Shown: positions 34,572 through 45,002 of the stretch, piece by piece
Layout: every line of letters begins with the position of its first letter
Numbering within the stretch: the first letter of the stretch is position 1
Assembly: GCF_000296815.2 (NCBI RefSeq)
Contig: NZ_CAIT01000010.1
Location: forward strand, 62,001 to 126,000
Direction: 5' to 3'
Source of the DNA: Fibrisoma limi BUZ 3
GTDB taxonomy: Bacteria > Bacteroidota > Bacteroidia > Cytophagales > Spirosomataceae
DNA: 64,000 nt
Notes under the pieces: generated by a model
Databases searched by the model: none
What the model saw: the letters and a program-made list of their open reading frames with translations, nothing else
What the model was told of the DNA's origin: nothing
Translations under genes and position numbers: made by a program

Positions 34572-37007
34572 ATGAGAAACGGAAAACCAAAACAAAATAA
34601 ATACACCAAATCGGCTGCAACCCGACCGCGGGAGCAGGGTTTGGAGAAGCGAAGCAAGGAACGCTCAGGCCAGACGAAGGCCGTTCAGAAAGCGGATTCC
34701 TTCTTAGACGAATTGAAAAATGATCTGGTTGCATTCTTCCGGGTCAACGATGAGGAATCGTTTACGTACCAGCAGGTGCTGGATCACTTTGGCGTAGGCG
34801 ACCGTAAGATGAAACTGATTATGCAGGGCCTGATCGGTGAACTCACCGACGAAGGTGCCCTGACCCGCCTACCCGACGGCAGTTACCGCGCCGACGATAC
34901 CGCCGGAACCATTGAGGGTGTTGTTGACCACGTGAACCAGCGGTTTGCGTTTGTGGTGCCGACTACGGCCAATGGCGTTCGTGGCGACCGTGATGATGAC
35001 ATCTGGGTGGCTACCGACGATTTAGGCGGAGCCGTAGACGGTGACCGGGTGCGGGTCGTAACGTACACCGACTCCAGCAACCGCGGCCGACGGACCGAAG
35101 GTAAGGTTGCGGAGGTGGTCGAGCGTGGCCGCACAGAAATTGTCGGTCGAATCGAAGTGTGGCCTACCTACGGGTTTGTGGTGCCCGATAGCAAAAAACT
35201 TTACGAGGACATCTACATCCCCAAAGAAAAACTGGGCGATGCCAATGATGGCGACAAGGTCATAATCCGGCTTACGAAATACCCTGATCCGCGTGGTAAT
35301 CGCGGGCGATTTGAGGGTGAGGTCGTAACCGTACTGGGACTTGCCGGGCAGAATAATACGGAAATGCACGCGATCTTGGCCGAGTTCGGGTTGCCGATTA
35401 CTTTCCCGGCTGAGGTTGAGCAGGAGGCTGAGGCTATTTCGGCTGTACTGACCGAAACAGACCTGAAAGGCCGACGGGATATCCGTGAGGTTACTACGTT
35501 TACTATCGACCCGGTGGATGCCAAGGATTTTGACGACGCGCTGTCGGTGCAGATTCTCGACAACGGTCACTTCGAGATCGGTGTTCACATTGCCGACGTA
35601 ACGCACTACGTTAAACCCGGCACGCAACTCGAAGAAGAAGCCTTCCGTCGCGCTACGTCAGTATATCTGGTTGACCGGGTTGTGCCGATGCTGCCGGAAA
35701 AACTGTCGAACAACCTCTGTTCGCTACGACCTAACGAAGATAAACTCACCTTCTCGGCGGTCTTTGAAATGACGCCCGAAGCTAAGGTGGTGAAGGAATG
35801 GTTTGGCCGGACAGTGATTCATTCAAACCGGCGCTTCTCTTATGAAGAAGCACAGGAGATTCTGAATACCGGGCAAGGCGATTACCTCGAAGAACTGCGT
35901 CTGCTGAACGAATTGGCGTACAAGCTTCGGGATGTACGGTTCAAAAATGGAGCTATCAACTTCGAAACGGTGGAAGTACGGTTTAAGCTCGACGAAAACG
36001 GTGTGCCGCTGTCAGTTTATCCAAAAATCCGGCAGGATACGAATAAGTTGATTGAGGAGTTTATGCTGCTGGCTAACAAACGTGTGGCGGAGTTCGTCCA
36101 CTCACTGTCGAAGCCGGGACAGGAAAACACGATGGTGTACCGGATTCACGAAGGGCCGGACGAGGCTAAGCTGCAACAGTTTGCGGATTTTGCCGGTCGG
36201 CTGGGCTATAAGCTCAAGCTGGACGACGAGCACCTGTCGGGTTCAATGAACCGTTTCATGGACAGCATCGAAGGTAAGCCGGAGCAGAACATGCTACAGC
36301 AACTGGCCGTTCGGACCATGTCAAAAGCCCGGTACAGTACGGAAGATTTAGGTCACTTTGGCCTGGCGTTCCGTCGCTATTCGCACTTTACGTCGCCTAT
36401 TCGCCGGTATCCGGACATGATGGCGCATCGCCTGTTGCAGCATTACCTCGATAAAGGAAAACCTGCCGATCGCGATGAGTACGAGGATAAATGTCGCCAC
36501 TCGTCGGAGCGGGAGCGGATGGCTGCCGAGGCCGAGCGGGCCAGTATCAAGTACAAACAGGTGGAGTTTATGAGCCGCATGGACCCCCAGCGCACCTTCG
36601 AAGGGGTCATATCGGGCGTAACGGAGTTTGGTATTTTCGTCGAAATCATCGAAAACAACTGCGAAGGACTAGTACGTATGCAGGACCTGAGCGACGATTA
36701 CTACGAGTTCGATAAAGAGAACTACCGGCTCATTGGCCAGCGGACGAAGAAGATGTATACCTTCGGCGACCCGGTTGAGGTTCGCGTGAAAGAAACCAAC
36801 CTGGCGCGCCGGAGCATTGATTTCGAACTCGTGACTGACCGGCCTTCGCGGATTGCCAACGTTGGCTTTAACCGTAAGAGTCGGAGTCACCGCGATGATA
36901 GCGGTCTTCGTGGTAGCCGGTCGTCACAGCGCAGCAGCGGATCTAAACGGAAAGAAGGAACTGCTTCTAAAGGTGAAAACCGACGCGGTGGTCGCGGACG
37001 GCGATAG
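34572..37007 (+). CDS. rnr: Ribonuclease R
   Basis: Exoribonuclease of 811 residues that degrades structured RNA 3' to 5'. A winged-helix region lies at about 42-105 and cold-shock domains at 112-260. The RNB catalytic domain starts near 300 with TIDPVDAKDFDDAL (311-324, metal-binding aspartates), and an S1 domain covers about 675-755 (RTFEGVISGVTEFGIFVEI). The tail is basic and Ser/Gly/Arg-rich, as in many RNase R proteins. It is the last gene of the lipB cluster; a terminator follows. Confidence 0.97.
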   Translation: MRNGKPKQNKYTKSAATRPREQGLEKRSKERSGQTKAVQKADSFLDELKNDLVAFFRVNDEESFTYQQVLDHFGVGDRKMKLIMQGLIGELTDEGALTRLPDGSYRADDTAGTIEGVVDHVNQRFAFVVPTTANGVRGDRDDDIWVATDDLGGAVDGDRVRVVTYTDSSNRGRRTEGKVAEVVERGRTEIVGRIEVWPTYGFVVPDSKKLYEDIYIPKEKLGDANDGDKVIIRLTKYPDPRGNRGRFEGEVVTVLGLAGQNNTEMHAILAEFGLPITFPAEVEQEAEAISAVLTETDLKGRRDIREVTTFTIDPVDAKDFDDALSVQILDNGHFEIGVHIADVTHYVKPGTQLEEEAFRRATSVYLVDRVVPMLPEKLSNNLCSLRPNEDKLTFSAVFEMTPEAKVVKEWFGRTVIHSNRRFSYEEAQEILNTGQGDYLEELRLLNELAYKLRDVRFKNGAINFETVEVRFKLDENGVPLSVYPKIRQDTNKLIEEFMLLANKRVAEFVHSLSKPGQENTMVYRIHEGPDEAKLQQFADFAGRLGYKLKLDDEHLSGSMNRFMDSIEGKPEQNMLQQLAVRTMSKARYSTEDLGHFGLAFRRYSHFTSPIRRYPDMMAHRLLQHYLDKGKPADRDEYEDKCRHSSERERMAAEAERASIKYKQVEFMSRMDPQRTFEGVISGVTEFGIFVEIIENNCEGLVRMQDLSDDYYEFDKENYRLIGQRTKKMYTFGDPVEVRVKETNLARRSIDFELVTDRPSRIANVGFNRKSRSHRDDSGLRGSRSSQRSSGSKRKEGTASKGENRRGGRGRR

Positions 37008-37016
37008 GAAATAGAT

Positions 37017-37049
37017 GCCCGACTAAGCAACTGGTCGGGCTTATTTTAT
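37017..37049 (+). terminator. Terminator of rnr
   Basis: GCCCGAC (37017-37023) pairs with GTCGGGC (37034-37040), followed by TTATTTTA. The next start is only 11 bases away. Confidence 0.75.
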
Positions 37050-37059
37050 ACACAATCGT

Positions 37060-37494
37060 ATGGATGAATTTATGCAGGAGGCCATTCGGCAGGCGCGCAA
37101 AAGCCTGAACGAAGGCGGTATTCCTATTGGCTCAGCGCTGGTCAAAAATGGCCGGCTGGTAGCGTCAGGGCATAATAAGCGGGTGCAGGAGAACAATCCT
37201 ATTCTGCACGGTGAAATGGATTGTCTTAACAATGCTGGTCGGGTTGGCTCGTTCCGCGATACGGTAATCTATTCCACGCTGATGCCGTGCTACATGTGCG
37301 CCGGAACAATCGTGCAGTTCAAGATTCCGAAGGTGATTGTTGCCGAATCGCGGACGTTTGCCGGGGCACGGGAATTCATGGAACAGCATGGCGTCGAAGT
37401 CATCGATCTTGATCTGCCCGAATGCGTCGATATGATGAACCAGTTTATTGCACAAAAACCGGAAATCTGGAACGAAGATATCGGTGAGTTGTAG
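37060..37494 (+). CDS. Cytosine/nucleoside deaminase of the yeast Fcy1 type
   Basis: Zinc deaminase of 144 residues in the cytidine deaminase fold. The zinc site is H50-G-E52 and P76-C-Y-M-C80 (PCYMCAG). The C-terminal segment (DMMNQFIAQKPEIWNEDIGE) resembles the yeast cytosine deaminase tail ending W-x-E-D-I-G-E. Yeast Fcy1 deaminates cytosine to uracil; by analogy this protein may act on a free base in pyrimidine salvage. It is monocistronic after the rnr terminator. Confidence 0.88.
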   Translation: MDEFMQEAIRQARKSLNEGGIPIGSALVKNGRLVASGHNKRVQENNPILHGEMDCLNNAGRVGSFRDTVIYSTLMPCYMCAGTIVQFKIPKVIVAESRTFAGAREFMEQHGVEVIDLDLPECVDMMNQFIAQKPEIWNEDIGEL

Positions 37495-37637
37495 GTATAA
37501 ACTCTATTGAATAAGAGGGTAATGTGCCGTTTAATAAAGGCATTGTCGATTATAATTCGGCTTTAATCTAAATTTTTTCATGTGTTTCAGTTGCGGTTTA
37601 ATTTTCGCCCTCTAATGTAACCGTAACTGTATTAACC

Positions 37638-38465
37638 GTGAAATTTTGTTGGATAGCTACTTGCTCAGGAGCTTTATGGCTGGGCGCTGTATTGTCTACG
37701 TTTGCGCAACGATCGGCCATTTGGCAGGAAAAGCCCGGTACCTGGGTACTCAACGCGGGCATTGGCGTAACGCGCTATGCCGGTGATCTCAACGAAGGCG
37801 ATTTTCTGGCCAAGCCCAGGCTGGGAGCAGCCCTCGACGTAGCATTTGCGTATCGAATCTCAAATCGCCTGACACTGCGGGCCGAAACGCAGCTTTATAC
37901 CCTTCATGGCAGTCAGCAGAACACGCGTCTTGCCTACAACAACCTGTCATTTAAGAGCTTGAACCCCGACCTGTGGGCAGGTTTGCAGGTGGATGCCTGG
38001 CCCGTTAATCATCGCACCCGTAAAGCCATTCCGTATGGTTTTGCGGGTGTTGGGTTTACATACATTACGCCTAAGGCAACGTACAAGGGCGAGACGTATA
38101 GCTTAGCTCCCTTACAGACGGAGGGGGTAGCGTATAACCGCCTGCCTGTGATTATTCGTTATGGGGCCGGTTTGCCTGTCGCTGCTACAGAGCGATTCAA
38201 AATCCACCTCGAAGGCAGCTACACCCACGTAATGAGCGATTATGTTGACGACGTAAGCACCAGGTACGTGGTTCAAACTGGTCGTAGTCCGCTGGCAGTT
38301 GCCCTGGCTGATCGCCGATCAGAAATAGGCCTGCCCCTAAACAAAGCCGGTGCTCAGCGGGGAAACAGTGGCAAAAACGATGGTTATTTGATTCTGTCTG
38401 TGCGGTTTATCCATATCATCAGCACAAAAGCCCAGCGAAACTACCGCCTGAGTATGCGCGGTTAG
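37638..38465 (+). CDS. Outer-membrane beta-barrel protein (DUF6089-like)
   Basis: Protein of 275 residues beginning with GTG and a clear signal peptide (VKFCWIATCSGALWLGAVLS, then TFAQ). The opening of the mature part, WVLNAGIGVTRYAGDLNEG, and alternating beta strands fit a small outer-membrane barrel of the DUF6089 type seen across Bacteroidetes. The GTG start is chosen because no ATG gives the signal sequence. The C-terminus (QRNYRLSMRG) lacks the usual final aromatic residue. It precedes the isoprenoid gene by 59 bases. Confidence 0.7.
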   Translation: MKFCWIATCSGALWLGAVLSTFAQRSAIWQEKPGTWVLNAGIGVTRYAGDLNEGDFLAKPRLGAALDVAFAYRISNRLTLRAETQLYTLHGSQQNTRLAYNNLSFKSLNPDLWAGLQVDAWPVNHRTRKAIPYGFAGVGFTYITPKATYKGETYSLAPLQTEGVAYNRLPVIIRYGAGLPVAATERFKIHLEGSYTHVMSDYVDDVSTRYVVQTGRSPLAVALADRRSEIGLPLNKAGAQRGNSGKNDGYLILSVRFIHIISTKAQRNYRLSMRG

Positions 38466-38485
38466 GGTTTTGGGCCGTTTTGCCT

Positions 38486-38493
38486 TATTTTTG
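38486..38493 (+). promoter_or_regulatory. Candidate -7 element for the polyprenyl synthase operon
   Basis: TATTTTTG at 38486-38493 is a full match to TAnnTTTG, about 30 bases ahead of the ATG. The best upstream TTG is too close (13 bp). Confidence 0.3.
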
Positions 38494-38524
38494 GCCCATA
38501 ACCCAGCGGAATATCGCCTAGTTC

Positions 38525-39496
38525 ATGAGTCCTGCCACTTTCATTGACGCTTTACAGAACGAACTACAAACTACTCAATACGGTCAACGACCACCCGAGC
38601 TGTACGATCCCATTCGCTACATTATGAATTTGGGTGGTAAGCGATTACGCCCGCTGATGACGCTGATGGGGGCTTATTTGTTTACGGACGACTGGCAAAA
38701 GGCAGTACGCCCGGCACTGGCAGTGGAGGTATTTCATAACTTCACCCTGATGCACGACGATATTATGGACAAGGCTCCTTTGCGTCGTGGTCAGCCCACG
38801 GTTCATGAGAAATGGAATCATAACATCGCTATCCTGTCGGGCGATGTTATGCTCGTTAATGCATACGAACTGCTGCTTGATATTGATACCGACAAGCTGA
38901 AGAAAGTCCTGGCCCGTTTTAATCGTACGGCGGCCGAGGTTTGTGAGGGCCAGCAATTCGACATGAACTTCGAAACGCGCTGGGACGTAACCGAAACCGA
39001 ATACATCGATATGATTCGGTTAAAAACGTCCGTACTGCTGGGGTTTGCGCTTGAATTGGGCGGATTAATTGCCGGTGCAGACGAGACTACGACCGACCAC
39101 CTGCGCGAAGGTGGAATTAATATTGGCATCGGCTTTCAGCTTAAAGACGATTTGCTGGATGTCTACGGCGATCCGGTAAAATTTGGGAAGCAGGTCGGGG
39201 GGGATATTATCGCGAACAAGAAGACGTTCCTGCTGATTGAAGCGCTTGAGCAGGCCACCGGTCCAATCCGGGATGAGTTAATCGGTTGGTTGAACCGGAC
39301 TACGTTCGACAAAGCAGAGAAAGTTCAGGCGGTTACGTCTATCTATGATCAACTCGGTATTCGCCAGGTTACGGAGGCACGCATAAATGAATACTTTGCC
39401 CGCGGATTTGCCAACTTCGAACAGATCGACGCTGACACTTCGCGGAAGTCGTTGTTAATGGAATATGTCAGGCAACTGGCTGAAAGAGAGAGCTAA
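38525..39496 (+). CDS. Polyprenyl diphosphate synthase (trans-isoprenyl)
   Basis: Condenses isopentenyl diphosphate units with an allylic diphosphate. The 323-residue sequence has the first aspartate-rich motif LMHDDIMDKAPLRRG (Asp78-Asp82) and the second QLKDDLLDVYG (Asp208-Asp209), with GGKRLRP near the start. Chain length cannot be fixed by eye. It heads a three-gene unit; the rhomboid gene starts two bases after its stop. Confidence 0.95.
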   Translation: MSPATFIDALQNELQTTQYGQRPPELYDPIRYIMNLGGKRLRPLMTLMGAYLFTDDWQKAVRPALAVEVFHNFTLMHDDIMDKAPLRRGQPTVHEKWNHNIAILSGDVMLVNAYELLLDIDTDKLKKVLARFNRTAAEVCEGQQFDMNFETRWDVTETEYIDMIRLKTSVLLGFALELGGLIAGADETTTDHLREGGINIGIGFQLKDDLLDVYGDPVKFGKQVGGDIIANKKTFLLIEALEQATGPIRDELIGWLNRTTFDKAEKVQAVTSIYDQLGIRQVTEARINEYFARGFANFEQIDADTSRKSLLMEYVRQLAERES

Positions 39497-39498
39497 AC

Positions 39499-40119
39499 AT
39501 GAGTACAACACTGATCATCATATTGGTTACCGTCGCCATTAGCGTCTGGGGCTGGAACGACCCCGCTGTTATGGACCGATGGATCATGAATCCGTACCAG
39601 ATTTCCCGGCGCGGTCAGTATTACCGCCTGCTGACCTCAGGATTTCTGCACGCTGACTGGGGGCACCTGTTCTTTAACATGCTCAGCTTGTATTTCTTTG
39701 GCGGTTTTGTCGAGATGGTGTTTGGTGCCTTGTTCCCGGGTAGTGGAGCCATTTATCTGATCGGGTTTTACCTGATTGGTATTCTGGTATCTGATATTCC
39801 CAGCTTTCTGAAGCACCGGTATGACCCCGGCTATAACTCGTTGGGAGCATCTGGTGGCGTATCGGCAATCATCTTCGCAGGTATCATGTTCCGGCCATTA
39901 GCCGACATTTGTCTGTACTTTGCCTTCTGCATTCCGGGCTTTATCTTCGGCCTGCTGTATATTGCGTATTCCTACTATGAATCGCGCCGGGGCCGGGGCT
40001 ACGTCAACCACGATGCTCACCTTTACGGTGCTCTTTTTGGGATTCTGTTCATGGTGGTGATCTACCCGCCAGTGATTCCGCAATTTTTTGAGCAGATTGC
40101 CAACTGGCGCTTATTCTGA
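39499..40119 (+). CDS. Rhomboid-family intramembrane serine protease
   Basis: Membrane protease of 206 residues with six helices. Catalytic Ser118 is in SLGASGGVSA, the general-base His174 in HDAHLYGAL, and the first-loop histidine pair in LHADWGHLFFN (51-56). It cuts within the membrane near the periplasmic face. It lies between the isoprenoid synthase and a membrane LytTR regulator, with a two-base and a 21-base gap, so a regulatory role on that protein is possible but unproven. Confidence 0.9.
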   Translation: MSTTLIIILVTVAISVWGWNDPAVMDRWIMNPYQISRRGQYYRLLTSGFLHADWGHLFFNMLSLYFFGGFVEMVFGALFPGSGAIYLIGFYLIGILVSDIPSFLKHRYDPGYNSLGASGGVSAIIFAGIMFRPLADICLYFAFCIPGFIFGLLYIAYSYYESRRGRGYVNHDAHLYGALFGILFMVVIYPPVIPQFFEQIANWRLF

Positions 40120-40140
40120 CAAGTGAGGTAGCTGTTTGGT

Positions 40141-41046
40141 ATGGTCAGGTTATTCAGTCAGCCCTATCCGATTGACGATGACCCGCTACGGCAACTCCGG
40201 AGGGCAGCCGTTATTGGTCTTTTCGTTGGCCTGTTTCTGGTTGCGTTTCAGCCGTTCGGTCTGAGCAACTGGCAAACGCCCCATAAAGTGCTCAAAATAG
40301 CTGGGTTCGGGTTGGTAACGTTTTTCATAACGGCCTTCAACTTCATCGTCTGGCAACGGTTGTTCCCTCGGCAGTTCACCGAAAATCACTGGACTGTTGG
40401 CCGCGAAATTCTGCTGGTTACGGGTAATATCCTCTTAATTGCCATCGGGAACCGGTTCTACCTGGAATGGCTGCTGGGCGAAGGGGAGGATAGCGGTCTG
40501 AGCTGGTCAGCTATGGTTCTGATTACGTTCCTGATTGGTCTCTTTCCCACAACCGGGGCTGTGCTGCTCAGTTACATTGCCCGATTGCGGAAATACACCC
40601 GTGAAGCGGCTGAATTGCCTGTTCACGGTACCGACGAAACACCAGCTATCGAAGCGATTCCGGCTTCAGGATCGCAACTAACCCTGCTGGCCGAAAACGA
40701 AAAAGACTCGTTGACATTTCCAGTGGCCGATCTGTTGTACATCGAATCCAGCGATAATTACTGCACCGTCGTTTATCTGAAAGCCGACTCATCCGGTACG
40801 TTACAACCCGTAAAGCCGCTGTTACGGAGTAGCCTGAGCCGGTTGGAAAGCCAGATCCATCAATCGTACACTGTCCGCAAACCGCTTGTCCGCTGCCACC
40901 GATCATTTTTGGTTAACCTTGATCGGGTTGAGCGTGTAACGGGTAACGCCCAGGGGTACAAGCTTCATCTGCTGGGAGGGCAGTTTCAGATTCCGGTGGC
41001 CCGCAAGTACAACGATACGCTGGTGGCGGAACTAAAGTCTTTGTAG
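40141..41046 (+). CDS. Membrane-anchored LytTR DNA-binding regulator
   Basis: Protein of 301 residues. Four or so hydrophobic segments (about 20-45, 55-75, 88-108 and 120-145) form the N-terminal half. The C-terminal half (about 175-300) is a LytTR domain (TFPVADLLYIESSDNYCTVVY, then KPLVRCHRSFLVNL and QGYKLHLLGGQFQIPVARKY). No receiver domain is present, so it does not take a phosphate in the usual way. It may respond to a membrane cue directly or be released by proteolysis from the neighbouring rhomboid; this is inference. Confidence 0.87.
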   Translation: MVRLFSQPYPIDDDPLRQLRRAAVIGLFVGLFLVAFQPFGLSNWQTPHKVLKIAGFGLVTFFITAFNFIVWQRLFPRQFTENHWTVGREILLVTGNILLIAIGNRFYLEWLLGEGEDSGLSWSAMVLITFLIGLFPTTGAVLLSYIARLRKYTREAAELPVHGTDETPAIEAIPASGSQLTLLAENEKDSLTFPVADLLYIESSDNYCTVVYLKADSSGTLQPVKPLLRSSLSRLESQIHQSYTVRKPLVRCHRSFLVNLDRVERVTGNAQGYKLHLLGGQFQIPVARKYNDTLVAELKSL

Positions 41047-41190
41047 AACGTCCCAGCTGCCTTTCCAAACAGCCTACGCATTTGTCAAACGTCCCAAAAC
41101 GTTGCGAGTCAGCCCTTTGATTTGCGGGCGTTAGGGTGGCTGCTGTACGTTTGTTCCATCGCAACAACGACGCGAACAAACGAAACAGAT

Positions 41191-41886
41191 ATGAAAACGC
41201 TGCTTACGCTCCTGCTGATCACCCATGTCGCTACCGGCTTTACGGCACTGTTGGTTGGCCTGATTCCCATGTTCTCGCATAAGGGAGGTAAACTTCACAA
41301 TCGTGCCGGACGCATCTACGTCTATTGCATGATTACGGTAGCCATCACCGCATTTCTGTTATGTGTGCTGCAGCCGTTCAGGATGATGCGGCTGTTTTTG
41401 ACCGGCATTGCCGTACTAAGCTTTTATCTGAGCATGACGGGTTGGCGGGCAACGAAACAGAAAAAATCAGGACCGACAGCCTTTGACCGCGGCTTAAGCT
41501 ACGTAACGATCCTAGTTAGTGCGGCCATGATCGGCTTTGGCGTTTACCTGCTGACCCAATACGGAATGGGCTCATTCTTCGCCGTTGTGTTTACCTTTTT
41601 CGGCATCCTGACCAGCGTTTTCGCGGTGAAAGATGCGCGTGAGTTTGATAAACCGAGCCCTAAGCTCCACTGGTTTTTTCAGCACTTTATCCGGATGGGG
41701 GGCTCTTACATTGCTACGTTTACGGCGGCTTTAGTTACGAATATGGCCCGGATTCTGCCGGCGGACGCACCCGAGTGGGCCGGTACAATCGGCTGGATTG
41801 CGCCATCCATTGTCGGGGGCATGCTGATCGGCCGAACCGTGCGCTATTACATTATGAAGTTTAACCTGAAACCATCGGTTCAGTAA
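41191..41886 (+). CDS. DUF2306-like membrane protein
   Basis: Membrane protein of 231 residues with seven hydrophobic segments. The start MKTLLTLLLITHVATGFTAL, followed by GLIPMFSHKGGKLHNRAGRIYVY, resembles the DUF2306/YqaA-like family whose H-x-x-x-G-x-x-y pattern faces the membrane. No enzyme role is known. The ATG at 41191 is preferred to a TTG 69 bases upstream. It follows the LytTR gene by 144 bases. Confidence 0.75.
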   Translation: MKTLLTLLLITHVATGFTALLVGLIPMFSHKGGKLHNRAGRIYVYCMITVAITAFLLCVLQPFRMMRLFLTGIAVLSFYLSMTGWRATKQKKSGPTAFDRGLSYVTILVSAAMIGFGVYLLTQYGMGSFFAVVFTFFGILTSVFAVKDAREFDKPSPKLHWFFQHFIRMGGSYIATFTAALVTNMARILPADAPEWAGTIGWIAPSIVGGMLIGRTVRYYIMKFNLKPSVQ

Positions 41887-41939
41887 AATCAAATTTCTGG
41901 GTCATCCTTTCTTAACCTCATAGATCTTCACAAAAACGT

Positions 41940-42797
41940 ATGAAATCGATTCTGAGCGCTTTAGTTCTTTTCGCAAGTTGTCTGCTGGTTCGTTCGGTAG
42001 CGGCAAATTCCACGACCTCCGTAAGCGGCCAGATTGTTGACAGGGATAAGCGGCCTGTTGCCTATGTCAGCATCGGCGTGGTTAATACGTCAGTCGGCAC
42101 GGTAGCCGATGGGCAGGGGCGCTTCACGTTGTACATCACCGATAAAGTAAAACTAACCGATACTGTCAGAATCAGTCTGATTGGTTACCGCCCCCTGGCC
42201 TTAACAGTAGTTGCGCTTACTGAGCAAATGGCCAAAGATGAGTCGTTAATGCTGGAGGAAGATGTTCGTCAGCTCAGCGAAGTACGTATTAACGCTTCGT
42301 CAAGTAAGGTGAAGACCCTCGGTAAAACTGGTTATCAGACGGGTATGGTTACCAACTTTGCGTTGAGTGAACTCCCCCGGCAGAATCTGGGGTCCGAAAT
42401 AGGTCGCCGGTTCAACGTATCGAAAGGAGTTAATCGCCTGGAAAAATACCAGTTCTACGTCATCACAAACTACGACAGCGTTCGGTTTCGGATCAATGTG
42501 TACCGGGCGAAGGATATGCAGAATCTGTTGGCACAGAACATCTACGTTACAATGGCTGGAAAGGTGCGCAAATGGGTAGAGGTGGATCTGCTGCCGTATC
42601 AGATCATAACGTCAGACGATGTTATCGTGTCGGTTCAATGGATCGATAGTACCGGCAAAGGATCGGCCGTACAGATGCCGATTCAAATGCCTGCGGCTGC
42701 GACGCACTACTATCGCTATGGCAGTCAGGATCGCTGGAAGAAATTCAGGGGAATGACTACGTCTATGAACCTGACCTTCACCCGTAGCCGAACGTAG
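41940..42797 (+). CDS. Secreted protein with a CarboxypepD_reg-type domain
   Basis: Protein of 285 residues with a signal peptide (through RSVAANS). Residues about 28-115 (VSGQIVDRDKRPVAYVSIGV, then VGTVADGQGRFTLYI) are the carboxypeptidase regulatory-like domain common at the start of Bacteroidetes outer-membrane receptors. After it comes a polar beta-rich half with no TonB plug. It may be a free periplasmic or surface module. The stop is one base from the convergent GDSL gene stop. Confidence 0.75.
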   Translation: MKSILSALVLFASCLLVRSVAANSTTSVSGQIVDRDKRPVAYVSIGVVNTSVGTVADGQGRFTLYITDKVKLTDTVRISLIGYRPLALTVVALTEQMAKDESLMLEEDVRQLSEVRINASSSKVKTLGKTGYQTGMVTNFALSELPRQNLGSEIGRRFNVSKGVNRLEKYQFYVITNYDSVRFRINVYRAKDMQNLLAQNIYVTMAGKVRKWVEVDLLPYQIITSDDVIVSVQWIDSTGKGSAVQMPIQMPAAATHYYRYGSQDRWKKFRGMTTSMNLTFTRSRT

Positions 42798-43502
42798 CTA
42801 CTGAGCCAGTAACTTTTTCGCGACCGGCAGAGCGGCCTCGGCCCACTGCTGCATCTGTCGGCCGGAATAATGCAGGCCGTCGCTGGCAAACTGCGCTGTA
42901 TTCCCGGCCGCTTTGCGGGTGATCGGCGTAATGTTCACGAAGGCGATATTCGCCTTGAGGCATTCGTCCTGGGCAATGGCGTTGAAGGTGTCTATCTCAG
43001 CCGCTATCTGCTTTGCATCGCGGTTTTTTGCGAACGGCGATTGCCCCCAATCCGGAATTGACAGCACGAAAACGCGGTTCGGTCGGCCACCGGCAAAGCG
43101 GATGGACGTTTCTAGCAATCCCCGAAACTCAGTACGGTAGCGGTCGGTGCTCTGGCCCCGATATTGATTGTTAACGCCGATCAGCAGCGAAACCAGATCA
43201 TAGGTTTTCTGATTACCGCTGGCCTTAATGGCATCCTGTAGTTCGGCCGTAGTCCAGCCGGTCCGGGCGATAATATCCGGATTTGAGAGGCTAACGCTGT
43301 CCCGACGAAGCATATCGGCCAGTTGAACGCTCCAGCGCTCATACTCTGATGCACTCTCGCCAATGGTATACGAATCCCCCAGCGACAGAAACGAGTATTT
43401 CTGAGCCGGAGAAGACGATGGCTGGGTCAATATCATAATGGGTTCGTCAAAGCGCTCACCGCAGGCCAGCAGGAAGGACGCAAGAATAAGAAAGAGTTTC
43501 AT
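42798..43502 (-). CDS. SGNH/GDSL hydrolase lipoprotein
   Basis: Protein of 234 residues with a lipoprotein signal (LILASFLLACGE). The catalytic blocks are FLSLGDSYTIGES (block I serine), SLLIGVNNQYRG (block III asparagine) and FASDGLHYSGRQ (block V Asp and His). It probably de-esterifies a lipid or sugar on the cell surface. It stands alone, convergent with the CarboxypepD_reg-type gene. Confidence 0.88.
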   Translation of the reverse strand: MKLFLILASFLLACGERFDEPIMILTQPSSSPAQKYSFLSLGDSYTIGESASEYERWSVQLADMLRRDSVSLSNPDIIARTGWTTAELQDAIKASGNQKTYDLVSLLIGVNNQYRGQSTDRYRTEFRGLLETSIRFAGGRPNRVFVLSIPDWGQSPFAKNRDAKQIAAEIDTFNAIAQDECLKANIAFVNITPITRKAAGNTAQFASDGLHYSGRQMQQWAEAALPVAKKLLAQ

Positions 43503-43599
43503 AGGCCGGAAAATAATCAGGCTGATGTACGGATTTCACCGCTGAACAGATTGCGGGAGTGACGTTATCCGACCTCAGCCTGATTGAACCGATTCTTAG

Positions 43600-44680
<1,081 letters not shown>

Positions 44681-44804
44681 GAACTTGTCCTCTGTATGTG
44701 TTGAAACTAAATTAGTACGTAAATCGCGCGCTGGACAATCGGCAACGGGAGCCTTGTGACTAGGTTAACGCTCAGTCTCCGAGCATCCAGCGTCGGCTAA
44801 TCGA

Positions 44805-44812
44805 CAAATATA
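44805..44812 (-). promoter_or_regulatory. Candidate -7 element for prfB
   Basis: On the minus strand it reads TATATTTG, a full match to TAnnTTTG, about 125 bases before the prfB ATG. No TTG is found at the right spacing. Confidence 0.35.
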
Positions 44813-44837
44813 GAACAAAAGCAGACCGCCTGAAGGT

Positions 44838-44871
44838 TTGGTAGCGGAATCAACTTTTCAGCCTACCTTTG
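44838..44871 (+). promoter_or_regulatory. Bacteroidetes-type promoter of lpdA
   Basis: TTG (44838-44840) and TACCTTTG (44864-44871) are 23 bp apart, the upper end of the accepted spacing. It would give a leader of about 125 bases to lpdA at 45003. The prfB candidate element lies back to back with it, and nothing else occupies 44681-45002. Confidence 0.55.
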
Positions 44872-45002
44872 CGTTCGCCAAATAGGGTTATTGATCGTCA
44901 TTCGGTGGTCATTGTCATCATGGATTGTTTTTATCTGACGACTGACAGCCGTGACTACCGCAGGCCGATCAAGACCGATTAATGACTAAACAAATCTGAC
45001 TA

